Origin: Bacillota bacterium
GTDB lineage: Bacteria > Bacillota > Clostridia > Christensenellales > Aristaeellaceae
Assembly: GCA_023425025.1 (NCBI GenBank)
Contig: JAFADG010000040.1
Coordinates: forward strand, 1-64,000
Direction of reading: 5' to 3'
Length of the DNA stretch: 64,000 bases
Notes under the pieces: generated by a model
The model's database searches: none
Seen by the model: only the letters and a program-made list of their open reading frames with translations
Told to the model about the DNA's origin: nothing
Translations under genes and position numbers: made by a program
Shown here: positions 1-8,080 of the stretch, one piece after another
Layout of the letters: the number at the start of each line of letters is the position of its first letter
Position numbering within the stretch: position 1 is the first letter of the stretch

Positions 1-1053
1 TTGGCCCTTCTCGCCCGTCTCGCCTTTGTCGCCAGCGTGGCCCTTATCGCCCGTCTCGCCTTTGTCGCCGATGGGTCCCTTGTCGCCTATCTCGCCTTTA
101 TCCCCAGTGGGACCCTTGTCGCCGGTTTCGCCTTTATCACCGGTGAGGCCCTTATCGCCCGTCTCGCCTTTATCGCCAGTGGGGCCCTTGTCGCCGGTTG
201 GGCCGGCAGGGCCTGCGGGACCTATCGGACCAGCGGTGCCAGCAGGGCCTTGATCACCGGCAGGACCCTTGTCACCCGTCGGGCCTTTCCAGCCCGCCGG
301 ACCTCTTTCCCCAACCGGTCCTTTATTGCCGGTCTCGCCTTTTTGTCCCTTATCGCCTTTGGGTCCCTTATCACCCGTGGGGCCTTTGCACCCTGCGGGG
401 CCTTGCGCTCCGGTAGGGCCTTTATCTCCGGCAGGTCCTTTGTCCCCATCCGGACCCTTGTCACCGGTTTCGCCCTTTTCGCCCTTATCGCCGGGGAGGC
501 CTTTATCGCCTGTCTCACCTTTTTGTCCTTGCTCGCCGGCAGGCCCCTTGTCGCCGGTGGGACCCTTGCATCCTACAGGACCTTGCGCTCCGGTAGGGCC
601 AATGTCGCCCTTCTTGCCTTTTTCACCGTCGGGACCCTTGTTTCCCGTCTCACCTTTTTGTCCTTGTTCGCCCCTTGGTCCCTTATCACCGGTAGGCCCT
701 TTACAGCCTGCGGGGCCTTGCGCACCGGTAAGGCCCTTGTCCCCTTTTTCTCCTTTGCCCCCTTGCGGTCCTGTCGGACCGACTGGACCTTCAGGACCAA
801 CCGGGCCGGTTGGACCGGTCTCTCCGACAAGACCCGTCGGGCCGGTTGGACCTGTCGGACCGGTAGGACCTGTCGGGCCCTTTGGGCCGGTGGGACCGGT
901 GGGCCCCGGCTTGCCGGAATTGAAATTGTCGATGTCCTGAAGGTCGCTGCCTCCCGAGCCCAGCGGTTCGGCCGATCCAATGCCGGGAATCAGCGTCATT
1001 GCCAGCATTGTTACAAGCAATACCAGCGACAGGATCTTCCTTTGTCTGTACAT
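1..1053 (-). CDS. Secreted collagen-like Gly-X-Y repeat protein, C-terminus outside the window
   Basis: Read on the minus strand from ATG at 1053, this frame stays open for 351 codons to the window edge. Residues 1 to about 28 form a signal peptide (basic MYRQRK start, hydrophobic core, cleavage near GSA-EP). After a short linker, unbroken Gly-X-Y triplets run from residue 47 to the edge (over 100 triplets), rich in GDKGET, GPTGPT and GEKG units. Cysteines recur at residues 117, 162 and 222 inside similar GCKGPTGDKGP blocks. The ribosome site GGGAGGT lies 6 nt before the ATG. Bacterial collagen-like proteins form surface or secreted triple helices. Frames on the opposite strand are open only because of the repeat. 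Partner and anchoring are unknown because the C-terminus is missing. Confidence 0.9.
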   Translation of the reverse strand, partial: MYRQRKILSLVLLVTMLAMTLIPGIGSAEPLGSGGSDLQDIDNFNSGKPGPTGPTGPKGPTGPTGPTGPTGPTGLVGETGPTGPVGPEGPVGPTGPQGGKGEKGDKGLTGAQGPAGCKGPTGDKGPRGEQGQKGETGNKGPDGEKGKKGDIGPTGAQGPVGCKGPTGDKGPAGEQGQKGETGDKGLPGDKGEKGETGDKGPDGDKGPAGDKGPTGAQGPAGCKGPTGDKGPKGDKGQKGETGNKGPVGERGPAGWKGPTGDKGPAGDQGPAGTAGPIGPAGPAGPTGDKGPTGDKGETGDKGLTGDKGETGDKGPTGDKGEIGDKGPIGDKGETGDKGHAGDKGETGEKGQ

Positions 1054-1126
1054 ATGTAGACCTCCCTTATGGCCAGCGGGGGGAGGCGGGCCGTTACAAT
1101 ATACGCAAGTTGGGTACCCTGTATTA

Positions 1127-1154
1127 CAAACAAAAACCCGCCTTTTAGGGCGGA
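1127..1154 (-). terminator. Rho-independent terminator reading leftward
   Basis: On the minus strand a CCGCC/GGCGG stem with a CTAAAA loop is followed by GTTTTTGTTTG. It lies about 75 nt upstream of the collagen-like gene, so it ends an unidentified leftward transcript from the 1155-1640 interval or acts as a leader terminator. Confidence 0.7.
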
Positions 1155-1397
1155 TCAAAGGAGTGTATGGAATAAACCTTTCTGTCTGGCTGGTTTCAAC
1201 TGCGGTGGATGGCCTGTGGCATAGTTGGGGAAGCACACCTCTTTTGCACGGTACACATATATAATAGGTAATTTTCCCATTTCTCCAGCCATCCTGGGCA
1301 AGGGCAGGCATATGGCGGCGCGCATCCGGGCTTGAACAAAGCTGTCCAGCGCCTCCAAACGCACAGCTGCCGCCGGCTCTGCCGGCAAAAGAAAAAA

Positions 1398-1410
1398 TGA
1401 ACATGTTTCA
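1398..1410. promoter_or_regulatory. Candidate TetR operator O1
   Basis: TGAACATGTTTCA is a near-perfect inverted repeat almost identical to the palindrome at 1608-1620 in front of the tetR-type gene. It may control a leftward transcript ending at 1127. Confidence 0.6.
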
Positions 1411-1607
1411 TATACCCTTCACTCCGGTTATATAGAATGCGTGGCCTGTCGGATGAAGGATTTTTTGAGGGAATGCAACGCGGCCCAACGCCCTTGCGCA
1501 AAGGGATTGCGCCTTGGCCGGCATGATTGATGCGTCGCCCTCTCCGTCATTTCCCGCGGATGCCAATAACTGCGTTTTGCTGACGCTATTGGGCATGCGG
1601 CCTAAAA

Positions 1608-1620
1608 TGAACATTGTTCA
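1608..1620. promoter_or_regulatory. Candidate TetR operator O2 at the regulator's own promoter
   Basis: TGAACATTGTTCA is a perfect 13-nt palindrome ending 21 nt before the ATG of the TetR-family gene. It overlaps the expected promoter and transcription start, which is the usual layout for autorepression. Confidence 0.7.
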
Positions 1621-1641
1621 TAATGCGAAGGAGGAATCTCC

Positions 1642-2205
1642 ATGAACACCGTCGTCACCTCAAGGCAGGATATTTTGAAGGCCGCGCGCCGCCTGGCCTC
1701 GGATATGTCCATGTCCCTCATTGGAATCAGGCAGGTCGCCGATGCCTGCAACATTGCCGTCGGATCGGTATACAACTACTTTCCCTCCAAGGCGGAGCTG
1801 CTGGCCGCATTGACGGAGGATATCTGGATATCCGCCTTTGGAGGAGACTTAAATGGCCCCGGCGGCATCGGCTTTGTGGATCACGTGGCCTGGCTGTTTG
1901 AACGTGCCCGGGCAGCCACGGCGGAGTTCCCCGCCTTCCTTCGCATGCATACCGTTCACTTCCGCTCCGGAGAGAAAAAGACTGGCCGGGCCGCGATGGA
2001 CCGTGTTTTCGAAGGCCTTGCGCAGGGCCTGCTGGAATCCCTGAAGGCGGACCCCCGTGCCGCGGGCCATGAATTGGGCTGCGGCCTTACAAACGAGGAA
2101 TTGGCGGAGTTCGCCTTCACCAATCTGTACCACCTACTAAGCAGCGGCAGCAAAAATTGCAGCACGCTTTTGAAGGTGCTTCGCCGGGCAGCGTACGGCG
2201 AATGA
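1642..2205 (+). CDS. TetR/AcrR-family transcriptional regulator
   Basis: A 187-residue protein of usual TetR length. The N-terminal helix-turn-helix lies at about residues 27-50 (IGIRQVADACNIAVGSVYNYF, then SKAELL), the hallmark of the family. The C-terminal helical domain has no recognisable ligand signature. The start follows GAAGGAGG by 7 nt. It is preceded by a perfect palindrome at 1608 and a second copy at 1398, so it probably represses itself and a leftward transcript. It is transcribed alone and ends at a strong terminator. Inducer and target genes cannot be inferred. Confidence 0.9.
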   Translation: MNTVVTSRQDILKAARRLASDMSMSLIGIRQVADACNIAVGSVYNYFPSKAELLAALTEDIWISAFGGDLNGPGGIGFVDHVAWLFERARAATAEFPAFLRMHTVHFRSGEKKTGRAAMDRVFEGLAQGLLESLKADPRAAGHELGCGLTNEELAEFAFTNLYHLLSSGSKNCSTLLKVLRRAAYGE

Positions 2206-2221
2206 TAGAGGGCTGATCATT

Positions 2222-2272
2222 GGGGGAGTGTGCTTCCTGCCGGAAACGCACTCCCCTTGCTTTGTCTTTGGA
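2222..2272 (+). terminator. Terminator after the TetR gene
   Basis: GGGGAGTG (2223-2230) pairs with CACTCCCC (2249-2256), with an extra TTCC/GGAA inner pairing, followed by the T-rich run TTGCTTTGTCTTT. Confidence 0.75.
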
Positions 2273-2323
2273 AAGCGGACCACGGCTGATTTTGCGCAAA
2301 TCATTTGATAGCCGTATGGTTTC

Positions 2324-2353
2324 TTTACCAATCGTGAGAAAAGATGGTATGAT
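2324..2353 (+). promoter_or_regulatory. Promoter of the serine hydrolase gene
   Basis: TTTACC, an 18-nt spacer and TATGAT, 33 nt upstream of the start codon at 2386. Confidence 0.6.
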
Positions 2354-2385
2354 AGTCTTATCACCATTCAAAAGAGGGTACACGC

Positions 2386-3375
2386 ATGGAACAATACATC
2401 CCCAAAGGCTTCAGCGGCGCGGTATCGGCCTTATGGGAAGGCCGGCCCGTATTTCAAAAGGCATACGGGTACGCCGACAGGCCCAACCGCGTCAGGAACA
2501 AAATGGATACGAAATTCCCCACGGCATCCGCCGGCAAGGCGTTTGTGGCCGCGGGGATCATGAGGCTGACCGATGAAAAAAGGCTGTCGCTGGATACGCC
2601 CATCGGCAGCGTGCTGGACGTTGACCTTGAAAATATCGACCCGGCCATTACCGTAAAGCAGCTTTTGAACCACACCTCCGGCATACCGGATTACTTTGAC
2701 GAATCGGTCATGGAGGAATATGCCGAACTGTTTGCCGATTATCCCAATTACAAAATCCGGTCTTCGAGGGATCTGCTGCCTCTTTTTGTTCACAAGCCCA
2801 TGATGTATCCCGCCGGGGAAAGATTTCAGTACAACAACACTGGCTATGTGGTGCTGGGCCTTGTGATCGAGCGGATCACCGGCATGCCCTTCGACGCTTA
2901 TTTAAAGGAAGCTGTTTTTGCGCCCCTTACAATGGACGCAACAGGTTATTATGCACTGGACCGGCTGCCGTCCCGCTGCGCCAACGCCTATATATGGGAT
3001 GAGCGGACGAATGAATACTATACCAACATCTACAGCGTGGACGCAAAGGGCACCGGCGCCGGCGGGGCGTTTACCACCCTGCCGGACATCGAGCGCTTTT
3101 GGCACGGATTACAGGCGGGAAAAGTGGTTTCTGCGGAAGCTTTTGCGCTAATGACTTCACCCCAGACCGGGGATAAAAAATACGGGTATGGCTTCTGGCT
3201 TGCGCGGGAATCAGGCACCCCCTATTTCCAGGGCAGCGATCCCGGCGTCAGCTTCCTTTCGGCGTTTTATCCCAGGCATCAGGCGACGGTTACCGTCGTC
3301 AGCAATCTGGGCCAGGATGTATGGGCGATGCACGCAGACATCTGCAAAGCGCTTTTTCAAGAACTACCGTACTAA
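2386..3375 (+). CDS. Serine hydrolase of the beta-lactamase / D-Ala-D-Ala carboxypeptidase fold
   Basis: A 329-residue class C beta-lactamase-like protein. The nucleophile motif SxxK is S48-A-G-K51 and the second motif YxN is Y149-N-N151 within QYNNTGY. HTSGIPDY at about 96-103 is also typical of the group. There is no signal peptide, so it is probably cytoplasmic and more likely an esterase or peptidase than a drug-hydrolysing beta-lactamase. AAGAGGG precedes the ATG. Family assignment is secure, but the substrate cannot be read from sequence. A GNAT gene follows 44 nt downstream and may be cotranscribed. Confidence 0.88.
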   Translation: MEQYIPKGFSGAVSALWEGRPVFQKAYGYADRPNRVRNKMDTKFPTASAGKAFVAAGIMRLTDEKRLSLDTPIGSVLDVDLENIDPAITVKQLLNHTSGIPDYFDESVMEEYAELFADYPNYKIRSSRDLLPLFVHKPMMYPAGERFQYNNTGYVVLGLVIERITGMPFDAYLKEAVFAPLTMDATGYYALDRLPSRCANAYIWDERTNEYYTNIYSVDAKGTGAGGAFTTLPDIERFWHGLQAGKVVSAEAFALMTSPQTGDKKYGYGFWLARESGTPYFQGSDPGVSFLSAFYPRHQATVTVVSNLGQDVWAMHADICKALFQELPY

Positions 3376-3419
3376 AAAAGCCATCATCCCCAGGGAGACA
3401 TACAGAAAGGAGCCGCATC

Positions 3420-3911
3420 ATGCTTTCCTTCCGCAGAACACTGCCGTCAGACCTTGACGCAATTTTGAACATGGAGCAGCGGTTCTCCGCCTTTGTGGGC
3501 CAATGGACGCGAGAAACGCACATCGCCGCGCTGGACGATCCCGGTATGGCCCACCTGATATTTCATCATGAAGCAGAACCCCTGGCGGGGTATGCCATCC
3601 TGCGGGGGCTAAACCTTGACAACAGAAGCATTGAGCTGATGCGCATCGCTATGGATGATCCCAACAAGGGATACGGAAAACAGGCATTGGCCCTGATCCT
3701 TGCCTGGTGCTTTGGGGAACGAAAAGCCCACCGGGTCTGGCTGGATGTGCGGGCGCAGAACACAAGGGCGCAGCATGTGTACAAAGCCATGGGATTTACA
3801 CTGGAAGGTGTGCTGCGGGATGCCGTATACGTGAACGGCGCCTTTGAGTCGCTGATGGTCATGTCCCTGCTGGAAGACGAATACCGGGGGCAGCCCGGCC
3901 GTTTTGCCTGA
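3420..3911 (+). CDS. GNAT-family N-acetyltransferase
   Basis: 163 residues. I start it at ATG 3420, 7 nt after GAAAGGAG; the in-frame extension upstream overlaps the hydrolase gene and is not protein-like. The acetyl-CoA loop is seen as DPNKGYGKQAL, followed by AQNTRAQHVYKAMGF, the usual beta-strand/helix signature of the RimI/RimJ group. It probably transfers an acetyl group from acetyl-CoA to an amine on a small molecule or protein terminus. Substrate unknown. It sits 44 nt behind the serine hydrolase gene. Confidence 0.85.
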   Translation: MLSFRRTLPSDLDAILNMEQRFSAFVGQWTRETHIAALDDPGMAHLIFHHEAEPLAGYAILRGLNLDNRSIELMRIAMDDPNKGYGKQALALILAWCFGERKAHRVWLDVRAQNTRAQHVYKAMGFTLEGVLRDAVYVNGAFESLMVMSLLEDEYRGQPGRFA

Positions 3912-4356
3912 CCGCTGCCCATCCCAGGATAAACGCACGCAAAAAGCGCCGTCCTTTTGAGGCAGCGCTCTTTGATTAACGTATTAAATATTAAATGGAC
4001 CGAGGGTTTACTGACCGATTGTTTTCACACGAACAATGCCTCATTCACATGGTTGTGTTTTTTCAATCCGTTTACAGGTAAACACGCCCTGTCCCTCCTG
4101 ACCCAAATTGCGGCGGCTTGTCCACAATACGGGCTGTTGGTATTATACCCGTATATCAGCAAAATTGAAACAGTGGAAATTATGGAAAATATTCATATTA
4201 TTTCAGTTAACATGGCGAACAAGTCCCGGCGGGTACAGCCGTATTTGCATACATTGCATGCTTCATTCCTGCCAATATTTGTGATAAAATATGAATGTGC
4301 CCCGCAAAAAACGCTGTTGTCCCTTGAAATATACAGCGGGGCGGCAAGGTGGCATC
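3912..4356. other. 445-bp intergenic region
   Basis: It holds the hairpin at 3941-3975 and AT-rich sequence ahead of the next gene, including a possible TAAAAT -10 near 4282. The 138-codon frame across it has no ribosome site or family resemblance, so I call no gene. Confidence 0.5.
3941..3975. terminator. Hairpin terminator after the GNAT gene
   Basis: AGCGC (3945-3949) and CC/GG pair around TTTTGA with GCGCT (3965-3969). A-rich and T-rich flanks could allow termination on both strands. Confidence 0.5.
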
Positions 4357-5487
4357 ATGGCAAACATCAATGATTATCTGCTTTGGCGGGGAGACGTGCC
4401 CTTTTACGGCAGCCCCTTCAATGATGTGGATAATTTGATTCTGTCGGAGTTTGCTTACCTCATGCTGGAGCATGCCTTGCAAGATGACGGAGAAATGACC
4501 GTAGGTGAGCTGCAAGAGGCGCTGTGCGACCGGCCGGAGGCCTTTTTCTACATCGAGCGGGAAAGCAACCGGACCATGCTGCGCCTGATGGCCGAGGGCG
4601 AACGGTTCGCAAACGCCAGGGTGCTCCTGTACCGCCATGAAACCGATTTGGAAAAGGAAAAGCAGTTTGCCGCCGTAACGCTTTTGCTGTCGGACGGCAC
4701 GGCGTTTGTCTCCTTCCGGGGTACCGACAACACCCTGGTGGGCTGGAAGGAGGATTTCAACCTTTCCTTTGCTTGGCCAGTGCCTGCCCAGGTATCCGCA
4801 CTTCACTATCTGGCTGCCACGGCGCGTCAGTTTCCCCTTCCGCTTCGGATAGGCGGCCACTCCAAAGGCGGCAACCTGGCGGTGTATGCCGCGGCCTGCG
4901 CCCCCAGGGAGATACAGGAGAGGATCATCAGCGTATACTCCAACGACGGCCCCGGCATGGACGAGGCCACGTTTTTTAGCGAAGGCTACGCCCGCATCGC
5001 GCCGAAGCTTCGCTCCATCGTGCCCCAGTCATCGGTGATCGGCATCCTGCTGCAGCACCCCGAGGATTATATGGTCGTCAAGAGCAGCGCCTTTGGCATC
5101 TTCCAGCACAGCCCCTTTTCCTGGCAGGTATTGCGGTCGGGCTTTGAGATCATTGAGGATCTGCAGCCCGGCAGCCGGCATTTGGACGAGGTGATGAAAA
5201 CCTGGCTCAAGGGCATGAGCACCGAGGAGCGCATGACCGTTGTGGATACCATGTTTTCCGTGCTGAACGCCACCAAGGCGGCCACGGTAGAAAACCTGGG
5301 CGACGGGATTTTGCGCAACGCCTCCGCCATGCTGGGGGCCATCAAAAACCTGGACATCGCCACCAGGCGGCGGGTACGCCACATCATGGGCGGTTTTTTC
5401 AGCGCCGCGATGAAAAAGAAGGATGTCAAGGGCCGGGAAACGGCGGAACTCCCCGACGATGAGCCGCAGGAGAAGCTGGAAAGCTGA
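4357..5487 (+). CDS. DUF2974 (Mbeg1-like) lipase-fold hydrolase
   Basis: 376 residues. The fold is that of the alpha/beta hydrolase family Mbeg1/DUF2974: SFRGTD at about 119-124 gives the lipase-like oxyanion strand, and G-H-S169-K-G-G is the nucleophile elbow. No signal peptide is present. I use ATG 4357 with AAGGTGG 4 nt upstream; the frame continues upstream without a site. Members are widespread in Firmicutes and annotated as putative lipases or esterases without a known substrate. The C-terminal 80 residues are helical and charged. Confidence 0.85.
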   Translation: MANINDYLLWRGDVPFYGSPFNDVDNLILSEFAYLMLEHALQDDGEMTVGELQEALCDRPEAFFYIERESNRTMLRLMAEGERFANARVLLYRHETDLEKEKQFAAVTLLLSDGTAFVSFRGTDNTLVGWKEDFNLSFAWPVPAQVSALHYLAATARQFPLPLRIGGHSKGGNLAVYAAACAPREIQERIISVYSNDGPGMDEATFFSEGYARIAPKLRSIVPQSSVIGILLQHPEDYMVVKSSAFGIFQHSPFSWQVLRSGFEIIEDLQPGSRHLDEVMKTWLKGMSTEERMTVVDTMFSVLNATKAATVENLGDGILRNASAMLGAIKNLDIATRRRVRHIMGGFFSAAMKKKDVKGRETAELPDDEPQEKLES

Positions 5488-5557
5488 AGCTTCCCCATAG
5501 AAACAGCAAAAGCCGGAGGGCATGTCCCATCCGGCACAGGAAAGGAATATACGATAC

Positions 5558-6349
5558 ATGATCAAAGTGCCCGTAACCACCGGCCTGATCGAACTGTTTG
5601 CCTATACCCCCACGCAATACATGGTCAAGGCCATGATGGCGGAAACAGCCCCTCACACCTGCTATGTTGACCGGGAGGAAGACCCTTTGGCATGCCTGAT
5701 CCTGGAGGGACACAGCCTGTTTGTGGGCGGCGACGCCCTCTCCCCCACAGCGGATCATGCCATGGAATATCTGGCCCATACCCTGCTGAGCGCCTCTGTT
5801 CGCAAGGAGCTTGAAGCCGTCAAGATCGTCTTCCCCAATGAAGCCTGGAAGCGGAAGCTGACGCAGGCGCTGTCCGGCGATACGGTCAACGAATATCCCC
5901 GCTGCATTTTTTCGCATTCCGCCACAGCAAACGCCGCCTGTGAAAATCCGCCCCACATCCAAATCATCACGGCCAGGCTGGCGGCGCTGGACAACTTTTC
6001 CATGATCCGGGAAGAGGTGGAAAGTACCATGGGCAGCGTGGAGAAGTTTCTGACAGAAGGTTTTGGCAGCGCCCTGGTGCTGGAAAACAGGGTGTGCGGC
6101 TTTTGCACCGCGGAGTATGCAAGCCCCGGCCTGTGCGCCGTCGGCATCGCCGTGGAGGAAGCCCACCGGCAAAAGGGATATGCCGCCCAGATGGCCAACG
6201 CCTTTTTGCGGCAAAGCGCAGAGAGCGGGCTGACCGTCTATTGGGACTGCTGGAAAAACAACATCCCTTCTTATAAAACGGCGGAGCGGGCCGGGTTTGA
6301 AAAGGTATCGGATTACCCGGTGCTGCTGGTCGCGTTCGGCCAGGCATAG
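5558..6349 (+). CDS. GNAT-family acetyltransferase (large clostridial type)
   Basis: 263 residues from ATG 5558, which follows AAAGGA by 12 nt. An earlier in-frame ATG at 5522 has its Shine-Dalgarno only 1 nt away and is rejected. The GNAT core is C-terminal: VGIAVEEAHRQKGYAAQMANAF is the acetyl-CoA site and YWDCWKNNIPSYKTAERAGF the following helix. The N-terminal half (1-150) is a divergent domain seen in the same clostridial family. It converges with the next gene, leaving only 10 bp between stop codons. Substrate unknown. Confidence 0.82.
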   Translation: MIKVPVTTGLIELFAYTPTQYMVKAMMAETAPHTCYVDREEDPLACLILEGHSLFVGGDALSPTADHAMEYLAHTLLSASVRKELEAVKIVFPNEAWKRKLTQALSGDTVNEYPRCIFSHSATANAACENPPHIQIITARLAALDNFSMIREEVESTMGSVEKFLTEGFGSALVLENRVCGFCTAEYASPGLCAVGIAVEEAHRQKGYAAQMANAFLRQSAESGLTVYWDCWKNNIPSYKTAERAGFEKVSDYPVLLVAFGQA

Positions 6350-6359
6350 ACGGCAGGCT

Positions 6360-6941
6360 TTACAGAATGGTGACTTCCTTCTCCCATTCCCAGCCTGCCA
6401 GCTTTTCTTCCAGCGCCTGCAAAACGCTTTGCATGCTTCCGCCCCAAAGGCCCTTCAAGGCAGGATAAGGCTTAAGCCCGATGGCGGCCAAAGCCCGCCG
6501 GCCATGCTCGCTCACCGCGTCGGCCCAAATGTTTAAAAGGCCGGGATGGCTGTCCAGCCAATGCCTCAGCCCCAAATACAGGTGTCGCCTGTACCCCTTG
6601 CCCAGCATGTCCGGGTTCAGGATCATGTTGTGCAGATACCCATCCGCCGGCGGCACGATTTTTGGCATCAGGTGCTTTCTTTCCTCCGCCAGAAAAATGG
6701 GGCACTGGCGGGAAATCGCCAGGGGCGCAAGTTCCGGGCGCACGCCGTATATGGACAAAAAGCCGATCAGACGGCTGTCCTCCTTGAGCAAAATCAGGCT
6801 GTCCGGAAGATAGGTATAAATCATTTCCGCCCTGTCCCAGGTCATCTGGTCCTCCGGCGGATAGGCCGCGTGGTCCATTTCAACGATGGCGGCAAGCAGC
6901 CCGCCGGATATTTCCTTAGTAATTTCAAGGGTCAGCGCCAT
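6360..6941 (-). CDS. GNAT-like acetyltransferase
   Basis: 193 residues. The region around residues 100-125 (HNMILNPDMLGKGYRRHLY) corresponds to the acetyl-CoA loop, with a less canonical G-K-G-Y-R than usual. IWADAVSEHGRRALAAIGL matches the C-terminal GNAT helix. AGGGAGGA lies 6 nt before the ATG and a consensus promoter is upstream. It stands alone, convergent with the preceding gene. A peptide or amine acetyltransferase is likely; the substrate is unknown. Confidence 0.75.
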   Translation of the reverse strand: MALTLEITKEISGGLLAAIVEMDHAAYPPEDQMTWDRAEMIYTYLPDSLILLKEDSRLIGFLSIYGVRPELAPLAISRQCPIFLAEERKHLMPKIVPPADGYLHNMILNPDMLGKGYRRHLYLGLRHWLDSHPGLLNIWADAVSEHGRRALAAIGLKPYPALKGLWGGSMQSVLQALEEKLAGWEWEKEVTIL

Positions 6942-6987
6942 GAAGCATCCTCCCTATCCATGGTATCATAGAACAGAAAACGTTCCT

Positions 6988-7016
6988 ATCATACCCCGCG
7001 CAAAGCGGGTTGTCAA
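6988..7016 (-). promoter_or_regulatory. Consensus promoter of the leftward GNAT gene
   Basis: On the minus strand TTGACA, a 17-nt spacer and TATGAT. The spacer contains the GC-rich imperfect dyad CCCGC-TTTG-CGCGGGG, a possible regulator site. Confidence 0.75.
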
Positions 7017-7033
7017 AGGGGTGGCGAAACATT

Positions 7034-8071
7034 ATGCTGACACTCTTAAAGCCCGAACGGCTGAAAAAAGGCGACACGGTGGCCACGGTCAGCCTCTCCT
7101 GGGGCGGGGCCGGCGACAAGGACCTTCTTTGGCGGTACGAGAAGGGCAGGCGCCGCCTGATTGAGCAGTTCGGCCTTCGCGTTGTGGAAATGCCCAACAC
7201 CCTAAAAGGCTCGGACTTTGTGTACCGTCACCCCGAAAAGCGGGCGGAGGACCTGATGCAGGCCTTTGCGGACCCTTCCATCCGCGCCGTCATCGCCTGC
7301 ATCGGCGGCGACGACAGCATACGCATGCTGCCGTACATCGATTTTGATATCCTTCGCCGCAACCCGAAAATATTTCTTGGCTATTCCGATTCCACGGTCA
7401 CGCATTTCATGTGCATGAAGGCGGGCGTCGCCAGCGTATACGGCCCCAGCATCCTGGCGGAATTCGCGGAAAACGTGAAAATCTTCGACTATACGGCCCA
7501 TTGGCTTCAAAAAACGCTGTTTAAGGTAGAACCGCTGGGCGTGATCCCCTGCGCTGAGGAATGGACCGGCGAGCGGATGCCATGGACGGTTGAAAATGAG
7601 CACACCGCCAAGGTTCCAAAAAGGAACACCGGGTATGAATTTTTGCAGGGCGAGGGCGTGGCGCGGGGGCCGCTCATCGGCGGCTGCATCGAGGTGATGG
7701 AAATGATGAAGGGCACCGCGCTGTGGCCCGATCCCCATCAGTTCGACAACGCCGTGCTGTTCCTGGAAACATCCGAAGAAATGCCGGAGCCGGACTATAT
7801 CGCCTACTGGCTGCGCAACTATGGCGCACAGGGCATATTGCAAAAGGTTTCCGGCATCGTGTGGGGCAAGCCCTACCAGGGGAAGCACTATGACGCCTAC
7901 AAGCAGGCGATTCTGAAGGTGTTGGCGGAGCTGTCGCTCACCGGCCTGCCGGTCATCTACAACATGAGCTTTGGGCACAACGAGCCCATGGCGTGCATCC
8001 CCTACGGCGCAAAGACCCAAATCGACTGCCGGGCCCAAACCTTTTCCATACTGGAATCCGGGGTGCGCTAA
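7034..8071 (+). CDS. S66-family LD-carboxypeptidase-like (MccF-like) serine peptidase
   Basis: 345 residues. GYSDST at 116-121 carries the presumed catalytic Ser118, FLETSEEMPE the catalytic glutamate region and SFGHNEP the histidine region, matching peptidase family S66. The family includes murein tetrapeptide LD-carboxypeptidases and MccF, which gives self-immunity to the nucleotide antibiotic microcin C7. The absence of a signal peptide and the clostridial subtype favour the MccF-like side. I use ATG 7034 with AAAGGGGTGG upstream. Its stop is followed after three codons, in the same frame, by the truncated AlkZ-like gene. Confidence 0.85.
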   Translation: MLTLLKPERLKKGDTVATVSLSWGGAGDKDLLWRYEKGRRRLIEQFGLRVVEMPNTLKGSDFVYRHPEKRAEDLMQAFADPSIRAVIACIGGDDSIRMLPYIDFDILRRNPKIFLGYSDSTVTHFMCMKAGVASVYGPSILAEFAENVKIFDYTAHWLQKTLFKVEPLGVIPCAEEWTGERMPWTVENEHTAKVPKRNTGYEFLQGEGVARGPLIGGCIEVMEMMKGTALWPDPHQFDNAVLFLETSEEMPEPDYIAYWLRNYGAQGILQKVSGIVWGKPYQGKHYDAYKQAILKVLAELSLTGLPVIYNMSFGHNEPMACIPYGAKTQIDCRAQTFSILESGVR

Positions 8072-8080
8072 GAGCGCCGA

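Larger units (their letters stand above)
1155..1641. other. 487-bp region without a convincing gene; TetR operators
   Basis: No confident coding region was seen. A 77-codon leftward frame (1388 down to 1155) ends exactly at the terminator, but it would need a TTG start with no visible ribosome site and resembles no family I know. The clear signals are two palindromes at 1398 and 1608 and the terminator at 1127-1154. Confidence 0.5.

Noticed and set aside
1..900. CRISPR-like direct repeats
   Set aside because: The short repeats are collagen codons with variable units and no spacer structure.
1..1059. Long rightward open frames rich in Pro/Ser or Ala/Leu opposite the collagen gene
   Set aside because: They are the complement of the GGN repeat; the minus frame has the signal peptide, Gly periodicity and ribosome site.
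3957..4373. 138-codon rightward frame
   Set aside because: No ribosome site, no family resemblance, overlaps a hairpin and the next gene's start region.
5512..5535. GCCGGA/TCCGGC hairpin followed by T-rich sequence on the minus strand
   Set aside because: No leftward gene ends nearby; on the plus strand there is no U-tract.
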